Source: Oleiagrimonas sp963747595 (GTDB lineage: Bacteria > Pseudomonadota > Gammaproteobacteria > Xanthomonadales > Rhodanobacteraceae). Taken from it: 64,000 bases of DNA. The position numbers were made by a program, and so were the translations under genes. The notes under the pieces are model-generated. The model worked only from the letters and a program-made list of their open reading frames with translations, did not search any database and was not told the origin of the DNA. Positions 8,958 to 18,721 of this stretch are shown here, in pieces (the stretch's first letter is position 1; each line of letters opens with the position of its first letter). The stretch is taken from the NCBI GenBank assembly GCA_963747595.1, contig CAVVFO010000002.1, positions 1,426,001 to 1,490,000 of the forward strand. The letters are read 5' to 3'.

Positions 8958-9497
8958 TCACCCGGCGGCATCAGCCTGCTCCAGCGCCACTGCCACGGCA
9001 TGAACCACGGCGGCAATGCGTGCTGTGCTCTGGATGGCCTGGGCGCCGACATCGGCTTTCTGCAGAGTCTTCTCGTGTGATTCCAGGCACATGCCGCAGC
9101 CGTTGATGGCTGACACGGCCAGCGAGGCCAGCTCGAAATCCAGCTTGTCGCACCCGGGCCTGGCCATGACGTTCATGCGCAGGGCGGCGCGCATGCTGGC
9201 GTATTCCTCGTTGCCCGCCAGGTGCAGGAAGCGGTAGTAGATGTTGTTCATGCCCATGATGGCCGCCGCGGCGCGGGCGCCATCCAGTTCTTCGGCGGAA
9301 AGATGCCCGGACGCATGGAAGGTCATGGCACGGGTGAGGTCGGCATTGCGCGAGGCGATCGCCGAGGCCATCGCGATGATGGCAATCTGCTTGCCGGAAA
9401 GACCCGGGGCGCCGGCTTCAGTCAGCACCGAATCCAGATTCAGGCGCAGGTCCTTGGCGTAGTCGGGGAGCTTGGATCGAAGTTCGGAAACGGACAT
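8958..9497 (-). CDS. AhpD-like alkylhydroperoxidase (carboxymuconolactone decarboxylase family)
   Basis: This 179-residue all-helical protein has the AhpD redox centre: C134-G-M-C137 followed by H141 in NGCGMCLESHEK, with an upstream glutamate near 122. AhpD uses this disulfide to reduce AhpC-type peroxiredoxins and has weak peroxidase activity itself. The length fits AhpD (about 175 residues). The start at 9497 is supported by AAGGAG seven bases upstream; the frame is open further upstream without family similarity. It lies just downstream of the peroxiredoxin gene, its likely partner, but a strong hairpin terminator lies between them, so expression may depend on read-through or its own promoter. 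Confidence 0.88.
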   Translation of the reverse strand: MSVSELRSKLPDYAKDLRLNLDSVLTEAGAPGLSGKQIAIIAMASAIASRNADLTRAMTFHASGHLSAEELDGARAAAAIMGMNNIYYRFLHLAGNEEYASMRAALRMNVMARPGCDKLDFELASLAVSAINGCGMCLESHEKTLQKADVGAQAIQSTARIAAVVHAVAVALEQADAAG

Positions 9498-9598
9498 GAA
9501 GCACTCCTTGAAATGGCTCGAAGTCAGAGTTCCGGGCACACGCCATCGCTTCGACGCGATACCGCGCGAACCAGAGAAAGAGATCCGGAAAGGATCGG

Positions 9599-9633
9599 GG
9601 AAAAAGAAACGGCGGGGCACACTGCCCCGCCGT
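9599..9633 (-). terminator. Rho-independent terminator of the peroxiredoxin gene
   Basis: A perfect 10-bp stem ACGGCGGGGC / GCCCCGCCGT with a 5-base loop (9609-9633) is followed on the minus strand by TTCTTTTT. It lies between the peroxiredoxin and AhpD-like genes. Confidence 0.75.
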
Positions 9634-9694
9634 CGAAGCGGTCACGCCGTGTCGGAGGAGTCGACGGGCGCGGGACCGACTGGCTCGAAGAAGA

Positions 9695-10234
9695 TCAGGC
9701 GACCTTCAGCGTGTCCTCGCCGGACTGCCAGTTGCAGGGGCACAGTTCGTCTGTCTGTAGTGCGTCCAGCACGCGCAGCACCTCGGCAGGATTGCGGCCG
9801 ACACTGCCTTCGGTGACGTAGGCAAAGCGGATGACGCCTTCCGGATCCACCAGGAACGCGGCACGACGGGCCACGCCCTCGTCATCCAGGATGCCCAGCG
9901 AACGGGTCAGATCCTTGTTGATGTCTGCCAGCATGGGGAACGGCAGGTCCTTCAGATCCTTGTGATCCCGGCGCCATGCCAGATGCACGTGCTCGCTGTC
10001 GGTGCTGCAGGCAAGAATCTGGCAATCACGATCGTTGAACTGGTCGTTCAGGTCGCCGAAACCCTTGATCTCCGTGGGGCACACGAAGGTGAAATCCTTG
10101 GGGTAGAAGAACAACAGCGTCCACTTGCCCTTGTAGGTCTTGTTGTCGATGTTCTGGAAGGCCTTGTCCAGGCTCTCGGTGGACACGGTTGCGGCAAGAT
10201 TGAATTCGGGAAGTTTGTCGCCAACGGTAAGCAT
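9695..10234 (-). CDS. ahpC: Peroxiredoxin, AhpC type
   Basis: This 179-residue thiol peroxidase reduces hydrogen peroxide and organic hydroperoxides in the cytoplasm. The peroxidatic cysteine is C52 in the motif DFTFVCPTE. The C-terminal end carries C165 and C167 in CPCNW, matching AhpC proteins that pair with AhpD rather than AhpF. An AAGGAG site supports ATG 10234. The gene is divergent from oxyR with 145 bp between them, and the AhpD-like gene follows. Regulation by OxyR is likely from position and from a candidate operator in the shared promoter region. No ahpF is present here. Confidence 0.92.
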   Translation of the reverse strand: MLTVGDKLPEFNLAATVSTESLDKAFQNIDNKTYKGKWTLLFFYPKDFTFVCPTEIKGFGDLNDQFNDRDCQILACSTDSEHVHLAWRRDHKDLKDLPFPMLADINKDLTRSLGILDDEGVARRAAFLVDPEGVIRFAYVTEGSVGRNPAEVLRVLDALQTDELCPCNWQSGEDTLKVA

Positions 10235-10321
10235 GTGCCTGACTCCTTTTTCGGGGATTGAAGCGCCTTCTTCGAAGCGCGTTGTCCATATGATAGAAAG
10301 AACGGAAGCATCATTCAAATT

Positions 10322-10355
10322 GATTATTGGTATCATATTCATATACTGAAGCTAT
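10322..10355. promoter_or_regulatory. Candidate OxyR operator between ahpC and oxyR
   Basis: Two AT-rich imperfect palindromes, GATTATTGGTATC (10322-10334) and ATACTGAAGCTAT (10343-10355), have centres about two helical turns apart. They resemble the ATAG-N7-CTAT half sites of OxyR, and GATAG at 10292 may add to the region. The site ends 25 bases before the oxyR ATG. The match is partial and judged by eye. Confidence 0.5.
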
Positions 10356-10379
10356 CGATCCGCGTCCACGGGAGACATC

Positions 10380-11327
10380 ATGAATCTGCGCGATCTGCAC
10401 TATCTCGTGTCACTGGCCGAGCATCGTCACTTCGGCCATGCAGCCGAGGCCTGCTTCGTCAGCCAGCCCACGCTGTCCACACAGATCCGCAAGCTGGAGG
10501 ATGAACTGGGCGTGTCTCTGGTCGAGCGCGCGCCACGCCACGTGATGCTGACCGAAGTCGGCGGCGAGATTGCCTCGCGCGCGCGCGATGTGCTCAACGA
10601 GGTGGAGCAGATCAAGTCCGTGGCGCGGCGCTCGCTGGATCCGCAGGCCGGCACCGTGCGCCTGGGCATCTTCCCCACCCTGGGGCCCTACCTGTTGCCG
10701 CATATCGTGCCGATGATCCGCAAGGCGTTTCCACGGCTGGAACTGCTGCTGGTGGAGGAGAAGACCGAGGTGGTGCTGGCGCGCCTGCGCGAGGGCCGGC
10801 TGGATGCCGGCATCCTGGCGCTGCCGATCCACGAAGAGAGCATGCACTGCGAATTCCTGTTCGAGGAGCCCTTCCTGCTGGCCACGCCGGTCACGCACCA
10901 TCTGGCACGGCGCGAGTCGATCCGCATGCAGGACCTGGACGAGGAGCGCCTGCTGCTGCTGGAAGAAGGCCACTGCCTGCGGGATCAGGCACTGGAAGTA
11001 TGCCGCCTGACCGGCGCCGGCGAGCGCAGTGGCTTCCGCGCCACCAGCCTGGAAACGCTGCGGCAGATGGTGGCGGCCGATGTCGGCATCACCCTGCTGC
11101 CGACGCTGGCGGTGAAGCCGCCGGTGGCACCCTCGAAGAACGTCCACCTGACGGAGTTCAAGGGCCGCCCGCCCAGCCGCAAGCTGGCCATGATCTGGCG
11201 CAAGAGCTCGGCATTGGCAGGATTTCTGGAGGAGTTGGCGGGCATCGTCAAACAGCTTCCGGAGACGTTGCTCGATCCGCACAGCGCCGCCTCGAAGCCG
11301 CGCAAAACTGCCGGGAAACGGGCCTGA
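10380..11327 (+). CDS. oxyR: Hydrogen-peroxide sensor/regulator OxyR (LysR family)
   Basis: This 315-residue LysR-type regulator has an N-terminal winged helix-turn-helix (about 1-60; NLRDLHYLVSLAEHRHFGHAA) and a C-terminal effector domain. The redox cysteines are in the exact OxyR context, EEGHCLRDQALEVC, at C199 and C208. Their disulfide switches the tetramer between DNA-binding modes, and the E. coli positions are the same. Targets usually include peroxiredoxins and catalases; here the divergent ahpC and probably the downstream rubrerythrin group are the nearest candidates. GGGAGA lies eight bases before the ATG. Confidence 0.95.
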   Translation: MNLRDLHYLVSLAEHRHFGHAAEACFVSQPTLSTQIRKLEDELGVSLVERAPRHVMLTEVGGEIASRARDVLNEVEQIKSVARRSLDPQAGTVRLGIFPTLGPYLLPHIVPMIRKAFPRLELLLVEEKTEVVLARLREGRLDAGILALPIHEESMHCEFLFEEPFLLATPVTHHLARRESIRMQDLDEERLLLLEEGHCLRDQALEVCRLTGAGERSGFRATSLETLRQMVAADVGITLLPTLAVKPPVAPSKNVHLTEFKGRPPSRKLAMIWRKSSALAGFLEELAGIVKQLPETLLDPHSAASKPRKTAGKRA

Positions 11328-11487
11328 AAGGCGCCGCATGGCCCCACGCGTCGATAGCTGGGCGCTATCGCAATCATCAAAACAATCAATTGTTGAAGCG
11401 ATCACCACAGGACTAGGCTCAGAGCGTGCCCTCATGACCAATCGTCATGATGCACGCCCAGCCACCACAGCCCACGAGGTGACATCC

Positions 11488-11907
11488 ATGAGCAGCTTGA
11501 AAGGTTCCAAGACCGAGAAGCATCTGAAAGACGCTTTCGCTGGCGAGTCGATGGCCAACCGCCGTTATCTCTACTTCGCACAGAAGGCGGACGTCGAAGG
11601 CTACAACGATGTCTCTGCCGTGTTCCGCTCCACCGCCGAGGGCGAGACCGGCCACGCCCACGGCCACATGGAATATCTGGAAGAAGTGGGCGATCCGGCC
11701 ACCGACCTGCCGTTCGGCAGCACCCGGGACAACCTGAAGAGCGCCGTCGCTGGCGAGACGCACGAGTACACCGATATGTATCCCGGCATGCACAAGGACG
11801 CGCGCGAGGAAGGCTTCGACGAGATCGCGGACTGGTTCGAGACCCTGGCCAAGGCCGAGCGCTCGCATGCCAACCGGTTCCAGAAGGCGCTGGACGAACT
11901 CGGCTGA
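11488..11907 (+). CDS. Rubrerythrin-like diiron protein (erythrin domain only)
   Basis: This 139-residue four-helix protein has the two rubrerythrin iron-binding patterns: E in AFAGESMANRRYL, E and H in AEGETGHAHGH, E in AGETHEYTDMY, and E and H in KAERSHANRF. It lacks a C-terminal rubredoxin domain, so it would need an outside electron donor for peroxide reduction. The ATG at 11488 is preceded by GAGGTGA. It is followed in the same direction by a CCG-type Fe-S protein and a DUF3501 protein, a combination seen in many proteobacteria and actinobacteria. A REPIN repeat lies between it and the Fe-S gene. Confidence 0.88.
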   Translation: MSSLKGSKTEKHLKDAFAGESMANRRYLYFAQKADVEGYNDVSAVFRSTAEGETGHAHGHMEYLEEVGDPATDLPFGSTRDNLKSAVAGETHEYTDMYPGMHKDAREEGFDEIADWFETLAKAERSHANRFQKALDELG

Positions 11908-11947
11908 GTTTCGTCTGGTCGGGTTTTGCCTTGACCACCATTAACAG

Positions 11948-12053
11948 TAGGGCAGCTCAAGGAACGTCAGTGACGGAGCCGCCTGCTTGCGGGACGGGTG
12001 TTTGTTCGCGGCGAGCAGGCGGATCCGTCGCGTTGCTCCTTGATCCACCCTAC
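11948..12053. repeat. REPIN-like palindromic repeat, copy 3
   Basis: This is the cleanest copy. The left arm is GTAG-GGCAGCTC-AAGGAACGTCAGTGACG-GAGCCGCC-TGCTTGC. The right arm, read inverted, is GTAG-GGTGGATC-AAGGAGCAACGCGAC-GGATCCGCC-TGC. It sits between the rubrerythrin and Fe-S genes, 40 bp before the Fe-S start codon. Confidence 0.88.
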
Positions 12054-12092
12054 GGGATCAAGGCAGGCACACATGATTTCGAGGGCTCCAGC

Positions 12093-13457
12093 ATGGCCGA
12101 GAATACCCTTGCCCGCGAAGGCGCTCTGGACGCGCCGACACGCCATCCACTGGACTGGATGAGCGAATCGTTCTGGAAGCAGGACGCGCTCGACGACGAA
12201 CTGGAGCGCGTGTTCGACATCTGCCACACCTGCCGCCGTTGCGTCAGCCTGTGCCATGCGTTTCCTACCCTGTTCGACCTGATCGACGAATCCGAGACGC
12301 TGGAAGTCGATGGCGTCGACAAGGCCGACTTCAGCAAGGTGGTCGAGCAGTGCTACCTGTGCGATCTGTGCTACCAGACCAAGTGTCCGTACGTGCCGCC
12401 GCATCCATGGAACGTGGATTTCCCGCACCTCATGCTGCGCGCCAAGGCGGTGCATTTCCGTGAGCACGGCACCTCCATCGGCGCGAAGGTGCTGTCCAGC
12501 ACACGTGGCGTGGGCAAGCTGGCCTCCATTCCGGTGGTGGTACAGACGGTCAACGCCGCCAACCGCAACGGACCTGCGCGCAAGCTGCTGCAAAAGACGC
12601 TGGGGGTGGACACCCGAGCCCGTGTGCCCGCCTACCACTCCCCCACCGCGCGCAAGCGCCTGAAGCATCTGGACGGCGCCGGCGAAGCGCGGCCGGCAGG
12701 CCGCACCCGCGGCAAGGTCGCCATCTTCGCCACCTGCTACTGCGATCACTCCGCACCGCAGGTGGTCGAGGATCTGGCCGCCGTATTCGCGCACAACGCC
12801 ATCCCCGTGAAGCTGGTGCAGAGCGAAGCGTGCTGCGGCATGCCCAAGCTGGAACTGGGCGATCTGCAGACGGTGAAGAAGTTCAAGCAACGCAATATCC
12901 CGGTGCTCGCGGCGATGGTGCGTGAGGGCTGGGACATCACCGCGGGTATCCCGTCCTGCGTGCTCATGTTCAAGCAGGAACTGCCACTGATGTTCCCGGG
13001 TGACGAAGATGTTGCACTGGTGAAGGCGCACATCTTTGATCCATTCGAATACCTGGTCGAGCGCCACCAGTCCGGGTTGCTCGACACTGATTTCAGGCGA
13101 CCCCTGGGCAAGGTTGCCTGGCAGGTGGCGTGCCACCAGCGCGTGCAGAACATGGGTCCGAAGACGCGCCAGATCCTGGAACTGATCCCGGACACCGAGA
13201 TCACCACCATCGAACGCTGCTCCGGCCACGACGGCACCTACGGTGTGAAGCATTCCACCTACGCCATCTCGCGCAAGCTGGCACGCAAAGTGGAACGCCG
13301 GGTTGCGGACGCTAAGCCCGCACACTTCACCAGCGACTGCCCCATGGCAGGGAGCCACATCGCGCACGGCCTGGATGACAAGCCGCCCAACGAACACCCG
13401 ATCAGCCTGCTACGCATGGCCTATGGCCTGGAGCGAGACCCGGGCAACAAGACGTGA
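12093..13457 (+). CDS. Fe-S protein with two 4Fe-4S sites and CCG domains (GlpC/HdrB-related)
   Basis: This 454-residue protein resembles GlpC and heterodisulfide-reductase-type electron carriers. Two cysteine clusters near the N terminus, C44/C47/C50/C54 and C87/C90/C93/C98, fit two [4Fe-4S] centres. The C-terminal half has a CCG domain (CYC..., then EACCGMPKLE). A second CCG-like site has CSGHDGTYG where CCG is usual. There is no membrane segment. In the rubrerythrin / Fe-S / DUF3501 group it is the plausible electron donor to rubrerythrin, but that is inference. ATG 12093 is used; the frame is open upstream through the REPIN, which would add a spurious N terminus. Confidence 0.85.
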   Translation: MAENTLAREGALDAPTRHPLDWMSESFWKQDALDDELERVFDICHTCRRCVSLCHAFPTLFDLIDESETLEVDGVDKADFSKVVEQCYLCDLCYQTKCPYVPPHPWNVDFPHLMLRAKAVHFREHGTSIGAKVLSSTRGVGKLASIPVVVQTVNAANRNGPARKLLQKTLGVDTRARVPAYHSPTARKRLKHLDGAGEARPAGRTRGKVAIFATCYCDHSAPQVVEDLAAVFAHNAIPVKLVQSEACCGMPKLELGDLQTVKKFKQRNIPVLAAMVREGWDITAGIPSCVLMFKQELPLMFPGDEDVALVKAHIFDPFEYLVERHQSGLLDTDFRRPLGKVAWQVACHQRVQNMGPKTRQILELIPDTEITTIERCSGHDGTYGVKHSTYAISRKLARKVERRVADAKPAHFTSDCPMAGSHIAHGLDDKPPNEHPISLLRMAYGLERDPGNKT

Positions 13458-13546
13458 CGCGAGACGCGCGGGCAACGACACCTCGCATGACTTCGCTTAT
13501 CGCCCGCCTCCAGGCTTCCACTCCTCCAAACCCTTTCTCAGCGCTC

Positions 13547-14128
13547 ATGAATCCACTGACTCGCGACGACCTCCTCTCCCTTGAAGACTACGCCCGCGAA
13601 CGCGGCGACTTCCGTACCCGGGTGATGGCGCACAAGAAGGCACGCACCGTGCACGTGGGCGACCACCTGACGCTGGTGTTCGAGGACCGGCTGAGCATGC
13701 ATTACCAGATCCAGGAGATGCTGCGCATCGAACGCATCTTCGAATCCGAGGGCATCGAGGATGAGCTCAACGCCTACAACCCGCTGATCCCGGACGGCAG
13801 CAATCTCAAGGCCACCCTGATGGTGACGTTTTCGGATCCCGAGGTCCGCAGGCGCGAGCTGGTGCGCCTGCGCGGGCTGGAGCAGCACATGCAGATCCAG
13901 GTGGAGGGCCACCAAGCGGTCACCGCCCTCGCCGATGAGGACATGGATCGCAGCGATCCGCACAAGACCTCGGCGGTGCATTTTCTGCGCTTCGAACTGA
14001 CGGCGCAGATGATCGGGGCCTGGAGAAACGGCAGCGCGGTCACCGTGCGATGCACCCTCCCGGCCGAGCCGTGCGAAACCATGCTCGATGAATTGCAGCA
14101 AGAGGCTCTTGCGAAAGACTTCGACTGA
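13547..14128 (+). CDS. DUF3501 family protein
   Basis: This 193-residue soluble protein matches the DUF3501 family: it begins with LTRDDLLSLEDYARER, and has HKKARTVHVGDHLTLVFEDR and YQIQEMLRIERI. The family has no established biochemical role, but is repeatedly encoded next to rubrerythrin and CCG-type Fe-S proteins, as here. It starts 90 bp after the Fe-S gene, so co-transcription is likely. I chose ATG 13547 because the family pattern begins there; the frame is open back to 13454. It has no membrane segments and no conserved cysteine cluster that I can see. Confidence 0.8.
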   Translation: MNPLTRDDLLSLEDYARERGDFRTRVMAHKKARTVHVGDHLTLVFEDRLSMHYQIQEMLRIERIFESEGIEDELNAYNPLIPDGSNLKATLMVTFSDPEVRRRELVRLRGLEQHMQIQVEGHQAVTALADEDMDRSDPHKTSAVHFLRFELTAQMIGAWRNGSAVTVRCTLPAEPCETMLDELQQEALAKDFD

Positions 14129-14177
14129 CAGCCCGCTTGCCGACCAGATGCTGCGCCAACCCGTGCGCGGTGGCCGC

Positions 14178-14834
14178 TCAGCCGGTGTGCGCAACTCCGA
14201 TCTGACAGCTGACGCCGGTGCCACCCAGACCGCAATACCCGCCGGGATTCTTCGCCAGGTATTGCTGATGCGCCTCTTCGGCGTAGTAGAACGGACCGGC
14301 CTCGGCAATCTCGGTACTGATATCGCCGTGCCCGGCCGCGCGCAGCTGGGCCTGATAGGCCTCGCGCGAGCGCTCGATCACTGCGCGCTGGACCGGATCG
14401 GTCCAGTAGATGGCGGAACGGTACACGGTACCCACATCGTTGCCCTGACGCATGCCCTGCGTGGGATCGTGCCCTTCCCAGAAGGTCCGCAACAAGTGCT
14501 CCAGGGAGATCTCCGTGGGGTCGTAGACCACCATCACCGTCTCCGCATGTCCCGTCATGCCCGAACACGCCTCACGGTACGTCGGATGCGGGGTGTAGCC
14601 GCCTGCGTAGCCCACCGCCGTGGTCATGACCCCGGGAAGCGACCAGAACAGGCGCTCGGCGCCCCAGAAACAGCCCATGGCCAGATAGATGGTCCGATAG
14701 CCGGGAAACGGGCCGACGATGGGACGGCCGTGGACATAGTGATGCCGGGGTATCGCATACGCAGGCCGGTCGCGGCCGGGCGACGCGTCCTCGGGGCGTG
14801 GCAGGCGTTGCTTGTAGGCACCGATTCCGAACAT
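14178..14834 (-). CDS. msrA: Peptide methionine-S-sulfoxide reductase MsrA
   Basis: This 218-residue enzyme repairs oxidised methionine (S form) in proteins. The catalytic motif GCFWGAE has the nucleophilic C55, and C201 and C210 near the C terminus are the likely recycling cysteines. The core is standard MsrA, with GYAGG, GHAETV and YFWEGHDPTQ-like segments. An N-terminal extension of about 45 residues precedes the core, as in the longer E. coli-type MsrA. No signal peptide is evident, so a cytoplasmic location is expected. It is convergent with the DUF3501 gene and extends the local oxidative-stress group. Confidence 0.93.
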   Translation of the reverse strand: MFGIGAYKQRLPRPEDASPGRDRPAYAIPRHHYVHGRPIVGPFPGYRTIYLAMGCFWGAERLFWSLPGVMTTAVGYAGGYTPHPTYREACSGMTGHAETVMVVYDPTEISLEHLLRTFWEGHDPTQGMRQGNDVGTVYRSAIYWTDPVQRAVIERSREAYQAQLRAAGHGDISTEIAEAGPFYYAEEAHQQYLAKNPGGYCGLGGTGVSCQIGVAHTG

Positions 14835-14894
14835 GGGGCTTGGTCTTCCGAGGCGGCTGCAATGTAGCCGACATGGCGTCATCGCCGGCTTGAT

Positions 14895-15413
14895 TCAATA
14901 GCGCACCAGCGTGGTCAATGGAAGGCCAGACGGCCAATCGCGCCGCCCGTTCAGCATACCCAGCTCGATCACCATGGCAGCCCCCAGCAACTGCCCGCCC
15001 GACATGTCCACCAGCTGGCGTGCCGCACCCAGCGTGCCGCCCGTGGCCAGCACGTCGTCCACGATCAATACGCGTGCGCCTGACGCGATGGCGTCGGCAT
15101 GCACCTCCAGGCGCTCCGCGCCATATTCCAGATCGAAGTCCACGCCGAGGGTTTTCGCCGGCAGTTTGCCCGGCTTGCGCAACGGCACGAACCCCGCCCC
15201 CAGGTCGCGTGCCAGCGCCGTGCCGAAGATGAAACCGCGCGACTCCATGGCGCAGACCACCTCCACACGTCGGTCGCGCCACGGTGCGGCCAACGAATCC
15301 AGACACTGCGCCAGTGCGTGCGCATCGGCCAGCAGCGGAGTGATGTCCTTGAACATCACCCCGGAGCGCGGAAAACCAGGCACGTCGCGAATCAGCGATT
15401 TCAGATCGATCAT
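14895..15413 (-). CDS. apt: Adenine phosphoribosyltransferase
   Basis: This 172-residue purine-salvage enzyme makes AMP from adenine and phosphoribosyl pyrophosphate. The PRPP-binding motif VLIVDDVLATGGTL is present, as is the family-typical N terminus (FPRSGVMFKDITPLL). ATG 15413 is preferred over the GTG two codons upstream. The DUF2007 gene lies 22 bp upstream in the same direction and may be co-transcribed. Confidence 0.93.
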   Translation of the reverse strand: MIDLKSLIRDVPGFPRSGVMFKDITPLLADAHALAQCLDSLAAPWRDRRVEVVCAMESRGFIFGTALARDLGAGFVPLRKPGKLPAKTLGVDFDLEYGAERLEVHADAIASGARVLIVDDVLATGGTLGAARQLVDMSGGQLLGAAMVIELGMLNGRRDWPSGLPLTTLVRY

Positions 15414-15435
15414 GGACACTGTCTTTGCCGTCTCT

Positions 15436-15714
15436 TCAGGATGCCGACAGTAACGGATCGTCGAAACGGCGGTCCCGCTCTTCGGCCACGCTGCGCGCTT
15501 CGGCCAGCGTCTCGCGCACGCCGTTGACGATGGTTTCGGCCGGTTCGGCGCACGAGTCGGGCACGGCGACGGTTATGAAATCGCGCGCCGGCAGATCACC
15601 GACACCGCCCTGCAGATATTCCCCGGCAATGAACGCCGGAATCTCCTGTTGCTCCAGCGCATCCTTGACCAGATGCGCATCGACGATGGACTCGGCACGG
15701 TAGACAGTTCGCAT
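15436..15714 (-). CDS. DUF2007 domain protein (putative signal-transducing, small)
   Basis: This 92-residue protein has the DUF2007 pattern: an N-terminal MRTVYRAESIVDAHLVKDALEQQEIPAFI fold half, a Gly-rich GEYLQGGVGDLPA turn, and FITVAVPD, as in GlnB-like ferredoxin folds. The C-terminal 30 residues are charged and helical. The role of the family is not established. It lies just upstream of apt and divergent from glnS. The frame is open far upstream, but the family-conserved start is the ATG at 15714. Confidence 0.78.
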   Translation of the reverse strand: MRTVYRAESIVDAHLVKDALEQQEIPAFIAGEYLQGGVGDLPARDFITVAVPDSCAEPAETIVNGVRETLAEARSVAEERDRRFDDPLLSAS

Positions 15715-15816
15715 GGTGTCCAAGCTAAACCGGCCCCTGCGTGGACGCAAGCACCGACTTGCACGGCCCGAACCAGTTAAACTGGCGCGCTTCACGCACC
15801 TTGATTGCAGCAGCCT

Positions 15817-17544
<1,728 letters not shown>

Positions 17545-17551
17545 CGGCGGC

Positions 17552-18634
17552 GTGTTGACAACCGCCCACAGCGTTCTGATCTACTGCCGCCCCGGCTTCG
17601 AAGGCGAGTGCGCCCAGGAGTGGAGTGCCATCGACGCTGCCCTCGGCGGTGGCGGCTACCCGCGCGCCGCCGCCGGCACCGGCTGGATCGAATACGTGGC
17701 GCTGGATGCGGGCTCCGTTTCGCGCCTGTTCGCACGCAGCGGGGCGGCGATCTTCGCGCGGCAGACGCTCGAGACCATCGCGCACATCGATGACCTGCCC
17801 GCGCGCGACCGCCTGGGTGTCCTCATGCCGGCCATCCACGCCGACCCCCGCCGCTGGCGCGATGTCTGGATCGAATCGCCGGACAGCGATGCCGGCCGCG
17901 AGCTGGCCGCGCTGTGTCGGGCCCTGAACGCGGCGCTCCTGGCGCGCATGAAGCGCGACGACCTGATCGATCGGCGCTCGCCGTGGCGCCTGCATGTATG
18001 CCTGACCTCGGCGGACCATGCAATGCTCGCGGCCGCCGATGTAGCGCGCGCCTCGCCGTGGCTGCGCGGCATCCCGCGCCTGAAGTTTCCACGTGACGCA
18101 CCCAGCCGCTCCACATTGAAACTGGAAGAGGCGCTTCTGGTCCTGCTGGATGACGATGAGCGCGCGCGCGTCCTGCAGCCCGGCATGCGCGCCGTGGACC
18201 TGGGTGCGGCGCCCGGCGGCTGGACCTGGCAACTGGTGCACCGGTCCATCCACGTCACCGCCGTGGACAACGGTCCCATGGATATCGCGCTGATGGACTC
18301 CGGCCTGGTCGAACACCGCCGCGAGGACGGCTTCCGCTACCGCCCGCCGAAACCGGTCGACTGGCTGGTCTGCGACATGGTGGAGAAGCCGCGCCGCGTC
18401 GCCGCACTGATGGGCCGCTGGCTGGCCGACGGCAGCACCCGGCACGCCGTCTTCAATCTCAAGCTGCCGATGAAGAAACGGCATGACGAGGTCGTGCTGT
18501 GCCTGGATCTGCTGCGCCGCGAACAGTCCGACCCCTCCTCGCTGACACTGCGCGCGCGCCAGCTTTATCACGACCGCGAGGAAATCACCGTCTACGCGCG
18601 GCGCGACAGCCGCCCGCCGCATCGTGTAATTTAA
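17552..18634 (+). CDS. rlmM: 23S rRNA 2'-O-ribose C2498 methyltransferase RlmM
   Basis: This 360-residue enzyme methylates the ribose of C2498 in 23S rRNA. It has an N-terminal THUMP-like region (about 1-160) and a C-terminal Rossmann methyltransferase. The SAM motif DLGAAPGGWTW lies near residue 215, and the catalytic Lys-Asp-Lys-Glu set includes NLKLPMKKRHDE near 305. A GTG start at 17552, seven bases after glnS, gives the expected length. There is no frame break. Confidence 0.93.
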   Translation: MLTTAHSVLIYCRPGFEGECAQEWSAIDAALGGGGYPRAAAGTGWIEYVALDAGSVSRLFARSGAAIFARQTLETIAHIDDLPARDRLGVLMPAIHADPRRWRDVWIESPDSDAGRELAALCRALNAALLARMKRDDLIDRRSPWRLHVCLTSADHAMLAAADVARASPWLRGIPRLKFPRDAPSRSTLKLEEALLVLLDDDERARVLQPGMRAVDLGAAPGGWTWQLVHRSIHVTAVDNGPMDIALMDSGLVEHRREDGFRYRPPKPVDWLVCDMVEKPRRVAALMGRWLADGSTRHAVFNLKLPMKKRHDEVVLCLDLLRREQSDPSSLTLRARQLYHDREEITVYARRDSRPPHRVI

Positions 18635-18721
18635 GACGCTTCTGATCGAATCTGCGCCGACCCGGATTCCATCGGAAGAGCTCCCTGACCTTTCATTCCT
18701 TAGCCGGAAGACCATTCATCC

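Noticed and set aside
11931..12092. N-terminal extension of the Fe-S protein
   Set aside because: The extension is a translation of the REPIN repeat (a similar SVTEPPACG string appears at copy 2); ATG 12093 begins the family sequence.
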